From NCBI GenBank assembly GCA_027887045.1, contig JAPCJH010000001.1, forward strand, positions 62,001 to 126,000: a stretch of DNA of 64,000 bases, read 5' to 3'. The notes beneath the pieces are model-generated. The model searched no databases. It saw nothing but the letters and a program-made list of their open reading frames with translations, and was not told the DNA's origin. Of the stretch, positions 61,803 to 64,000 are shown in pieces. Both the position numbers and the translations under genes were made by a program. Within the stretch, counting starts at the first letter, position 1. Every line of letters starts with the position of its first letter. This DNA comes from Nitrososphaerota archaeon. Lineage in GTDB: Archaea > Thermoproteota > Nitrososphaeria > Nitrososphaerales > Gagatemarchaeaceae.

Positions 61803-61844
61803 CTGAGCCACAGGCCCTATTGAGTCAGGGCGCGGTGCGAGCGA

Positions 61845-62503
61845 TTAAAGCCTTGCTGGGGGCAAGCAAGACTTGTACTTCGGTCTAATCAATTCGAGAA
61901 ACCTGATAATCTTCTTCTGGGCTGTGATGCGAATTGTAAAGACACCGTTCTTCTCGGTCAGCCTGATCGGAGTAAGGTCCAACTTAACGAGCTCTTTGTG
62001 AACCTGGTTCATCAACGTTCTCAACTTCGTTCTGAGTGAATCACTCCAAGATTGTCATAGATCTTAACATGCCGATTGTATGCCTTGGAATATCTTCTGT
62101 AAAGCGACCCTTCAGCATGGTAGAACCCTCTGATGAATGGGATTGTGAGTCCATGCTCCAGTATTGTTGCCGGGATAGCAGCATCCTTCTTCTTTCCAAC
62201 CGGAATCCCCAGTCCGGCGAGATAGGAAACGAGCTCTTTGCAGTAGACATGATACCTCGTTGTGTTATCTTTTCGAAGATAGAGGTGACCCCTTATTCCG
62301 AATTCCGATTCTAGGGTCGGCTTTACGAAATTCTCGTAATATTGGAACTCTTTCGTGCTCGCAGTAAATGCCACCGCATAGATGGCGTGGCGAGGAGATA
62401 TGGATACAGAGAGACATCCGTCACCCAGAAGAACTCCAACGAGCTCGGCAAGTTCCGAGTTCAGACCGATTGGCTTATGCAATTGGCTCACTGGAATCAT
62501 CAA
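61845..62503 (-). pseudogene. LAGLIDADG homing endonuclease gene with a frameshift
   Basis: The frame from TTG 62503 runs 160 codons to a TGA at 62021-62023 with two LAGLIDADG motifs (LAELVGVLLGDGCL and IPFIRGFYHAEGSLYRR). Just before that stop, near 62043, a change to the next frame continues the family C-terminus (SLRTKLRTLMNQVHKELVKL, FTIRITAQKKIIRFLELIRP) to TAA at 61845. One missing base at about 62043 explains it. It encoded a double-motif site-specific DNA endonuclease; as read it is broken, by decay or sequencing error. Confidence 0.85.
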
Positions 62504-62597
62504 TCCTATTTGAACGGGCAGCCAAACTCACTGTCTCTTTGGGGGAGATATTCGAAACTAATCCGCCACAGCCCAGTTAGGCCGCTTTAGCCGCTTA

Positions 62598-62625
62598 CGC
62601 TCTAACCTGGCTGAGCCACAGGCCC
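62598..62625 (-). other. Second, intronless tRNA-Lys 5' half
   Basis: GGGCCTGTGGCTCAGCCAGG and the following TTAGAGCG are exactly the first 28 bases of mature tRNA-Lys, without either intron. No anticodon arm or T-arm follows. The downstream bases can pair back with it (CAGCC with GGCTG, TTAG with CTAA). It has its own TATA box. It may be a 5' exon of an endonuclease-bearing intron, a split-tRNA half or a duplication remnant. Confidence 0.75.
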
Positions 62626-62650
62626 GCATTTCCTCGCCCGAAGGAATCCA

Positions 62651-62664
62651 CGATATTTACTTTT
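62651..62664 (-). promoter_or_regulatory. TATA box of the orphan tRNA-Lys 5' half
   Basis: AAAAGTAAATATCG on the minus strand, 26 to 39 bases upstream of the half at 62625, the normal tRNA promoter distance. It suggests the half is transcribed. Confidence 0.5.
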
Positions 62665-62727
62665 GGCCGAACTACCATGCCAGTTGAAATACTCCGATGA
62701 AAAAAGACGCGTAAGGTCGGAATTGAG

Positions 62728-63765
62728 ATGGGTGAGCTGATCTTCGTCGGGTTGGGACTGGGCTCGATGGGCGTAAGTTTGGAGGGCGTCGCAGCCATCA
62801 AGAGAGCCGATGTCTGCTACCTCGAATACTACACGACACCGCACGAGCCTGCTCTGTTGCACGACTTGGAATCAGCGACGGGGAAGCAGTTCACGATTGT
62901 CGACAGGGCGTTCCTTGAAGACGGACGGAAGCCGCTCGAAGAGGCCGATAAGAGCGTGGTTGTGGTGGCGGTGCCTGGCGACCCGATGATAGCGACGACC
63001 CATAACGACCTGCGGGTGAGGGCCATTTCAAGGGGAATCAACACTTCGGTCGTCCACGCCGCGACCATAGCTTCGGCGGCGGCGAGCGCTTCCGGACTTC
63101 ACTATTACAAGTTCGGGAAAACCATCACGGTAACCCGCGATGCCGTTGACTTGCTCGAACAGGTCTACCACGTTGTTCACGAGAACCTGAAGGATGGGTT
63201 GCACACCCTCCTCCTACTCGAAGTCGACGTGGATTCGGGACGGGGAGTGAGCCCCGAGGGCACGATACGAGGCCTTCTGAAGGCCGAAGCTAACTTCAAG
63301 CGAGATGTCGTGTCAGACGAGACCTTCGCTATTGTCTTGAACAGGATCGGGCGCCCCAACTTCAAAGGCGATGCCGGACCTTTCTCCAAACTGAAGGGGC
63401 TTGAGCATGGAGAACCACCTAGCGTAGTTGTAATACCCGGAACCTTGCACTTCACGGAAACCGAGGCTATCGCAGCAATCTTTTCGCAAACACCGAGGGA
63501 TGTTCATGGGAATTCTGACGTGAAGAGAACAGCGCAGGTGTTGATCCCGAGATATCTGGAAAAGACGCGGAAAGCATTCGCTTCGGCTAGGCCCCAACTC
63601 GGGAAGGAGTACGATTCGCTCCTCGAAAACGTGGAACTCTACATGAGAGACGCGGAAGAGTTTCTCGGAAAGGGGGAGGACGAATTGGCTATGCTGAACA
63701 TCGGCTACGCCGAAGGTCTTTTAGACTCTGTCGGATTCACAGGCAAGGCAAAGATTGAGTGGTAG
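62728..63765 (+). CDS. dph5: Diphthine synthase Dph5 fused to DUF357
   Basis: 345 residues. Residues 1-258 are Dph5: MGELIFVGLGLGSMGVSLEG, VAVPGDPMIATTHNDLRVRA and GLHYYKFGKTITVT. The enzyme trimethylates the 3-amino-3-carboxypropyl-His of elongation factor 2 with SAM. Residues about 265-345 (LIPRYLEKTRKAFASAR, VELYMRDAEEFLGKGEDELA, IGYAEGLLDSVGF) match DUF357, a helical archaeal domain elsewhere a separate protein. The ATG lies after a short divergent region shared with the tRNA half. Confidence 0.92.
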   Translation: MGELIFVGLGLGSMGVSLEGVAAIKRADVCYLEYYTTPHEPALLHDLESATGKQFTIVDRAFLEDGRKPLEEADKSVVVVAVPGDPMIATTHNDLRVRAISRGINTSVVHAATIASAAASASGLHYYKFGKTITVTRDAVDLLEQVYHVVHENLKDGLHTLLLLEVDVDSGRGVSPEGTIRGLLKAEANFKRDVVSDETFAIVLNRIGRPNFKGDAGPFSKLKGLEHGEPPSVVVIPGTLHFTETEAIAAIFSQTPRDVHGNSDVKRTAQVLIPRYLEKTRKAFASARPQLGKEYDSLLENVELYMRDAEEFLGKGEDELAMLNIGYAEGLLDSVGFTGKAKIEW

Positions 63766-63768
63766 AGA

Positions 63769-64000
63769 TTGAGTGAACGCGAGGTTATGAAAAGAATCTA
63801 CGCAAACAACTTGCAGAGCGGGGGCGCATCTTTGAGGGGAGTTGCTGCTGACCTTGACGTACCCGAGGCGGAAGTGGGTGGAACCGTGTCAATTTTGAAA
63901 GACTCGGGCCTAGTGAAGGGAACAGAATCACGCCTCGAAATCACGGAAGAGGGCAGGCAATCCTTGAAGGTAGTTTTCATTGGCGGCGCTTTTGAGGTGA
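63769..64000 (+). CDS. HTH protein, probably fused to a nucleotidyltransferase, cut by the window edge
   Basis: Open to the right edge, at least 77 codons from TTG 63769 (an ATG at 63787 is possible). Residues 1-65 form a winged-helix domain (LRGVAADLDVPEAEVGGTVS, LVKGTESRLEITEEGRQ). The last visible residues KVVFIGGAFEV resemble the first strand of HIGH-type cytidylyltransferases such as archaeal FAD synthetase. Starts 4 bases after dph5 and is likely in the same operon. What follows is outside the window. Confidence 0.6.
   Translation, partial: MSEREVMKRIYANNLQSGGASLRGVAADLDVPEAEVGGTVSILKDSGLVKGTESRLEITEEGRQSLKVVFIGGAFEV

Larger units (their letters stand above)
61705..61817 (-). tRNA. tRNA-Lys(CTT) with two introns
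   Basis: Reading the minus strand from 61817 and removing two insertions gives a perfect 75-base tRNA: acceptor GGGCCTG/CAGGCCC (7 of 7), D stem GCTC/GAGC, anticodon stem GCTGG/CCAGT (one G-U), loop CTCTTAA with anticodon CTT (Lys), five-base variable loop, T stem GTGGG/CCCAC, loop TTCGAAT, discriminator G as in archaeal tRNA-Lys, and CCA encoded (61705-61707). The inserts (61782-61802 and 61757-61770) sit in the D-loop and at the end of the D stem, not at the usual position 37/38. Confidence 0.9.

Noticed and set aside
62540..62625. The orphan tRNA-Lys half as a complete second tRNA
   Set aside because: No anticodon arm with a 7-base loop or valid T-arm follows; TTTCGAAT near 62545 does not make a T stem.
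1..64000. CRISPR arrays, prophage, toxin-antitoxin or restriction clusters
   Set aside because: I looked for regularly spaced repeats, integrase, methylase and nuclease genes and found none apart from TnpB, the intein and the tRNA-locus endonuclease.

Overview
The window is archaeal chromosomal DNA. Evidence: an archaeal-type ribosomal protein operon (eL19, eL32, eS4 and the RNase P protein Rpp29 interleaved with the universal proteins), Cbf5, archaeal-type AdkA and Cmk, a thermosome with a C-terminal Gly/Met tail, diphthine synthase, and TATA boxes at about -26 with many leaderless or TTG/GTG starts. A zinc-ribbon protein resembling the thaumarchaeal TackOD1 domain and an intron-rich tRNA point to the TACK group, most likely a Nitrososphaeria (Thaumarchaeota) relative. 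No ammonia-oxidation genes are visible. A secreted sedolisin-type peptidase would suit an acidic, heterotrophic habitat. Phylum and lifestyle are inference.

Layout. 1-6396 (minus): four surface or membrane genes, including a DUF2341 protein cut by the left edge, a membrane protein with zinc ribbon and winged helix, and a repeat-built surface protein. 6445-14610 (minus): a surface-glycan cluster with a sugar nucleotidyltransferase, a polyprenyl-phosphate GlcNAc-1-P transferase-like enzyme, a DUF354-HTH fusion, a polysaccharide deacetylase, two GT4 enzymes and an NAD-sugar epimerase. 14874-25108: mostly secreted or membrane genes (RHH regulator, sedolisin, LysM protein, GT2 synthase with its zinc-ribbon partner, DUF4382 protein, DedA-GtrA fusion, Ser/Thr-rich protein). 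25247-38477 (minus): the spc-type ribosomal operon from uL22 through SecY, AdkA, an EMC3-like protein, Cmk and Cbf5, with a TnpB element inserted cleanly between rpl15 and secY. 38682-42107: succinate dehydrogenase, sdhAB on plus and membrane proteins convergent on minus. 42178-49000 (minus): a complete SUF iron-sulfur operon, sufC-sufB(intein)-sufD-Rieske-sufS-sufU. 49056-61589: stress, isoprenoid and sulfur-amino-acid genes (fRMsr-like GAF protein, aquaporin, thermosome, ornithine-cyclodeaminase family, mevalonate-decarboxylase-like GHMP protein, SDR, SET protein, rhomboid, cystathionine gamma-lyase and beta-synthase). 61641-62664: a tRNA-Lys locus with two small introns, a frameshifted LAGLIDADG homing-endonuclease gene and a second tRNA-Lys 5' half. 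62728-64000: Dph5-DUF357 fusion and a truncated HTH gene.

The genes form coherent modules: translation/secretion, Fe-S assembly feeding SDH and the Rieske protein, reverse transsulfuration supplying cysteine to SufS, and cell-surface polysaccharide construction. Three kinds of selfish DNA sit inside or beside core genes: an intein in SufB, a TnpB element in the ribosomal operon, and a homing-endonuclease remnant in the tRNA-Lys locus. The tRNA-Lys locus is the least conventional structure in the window.
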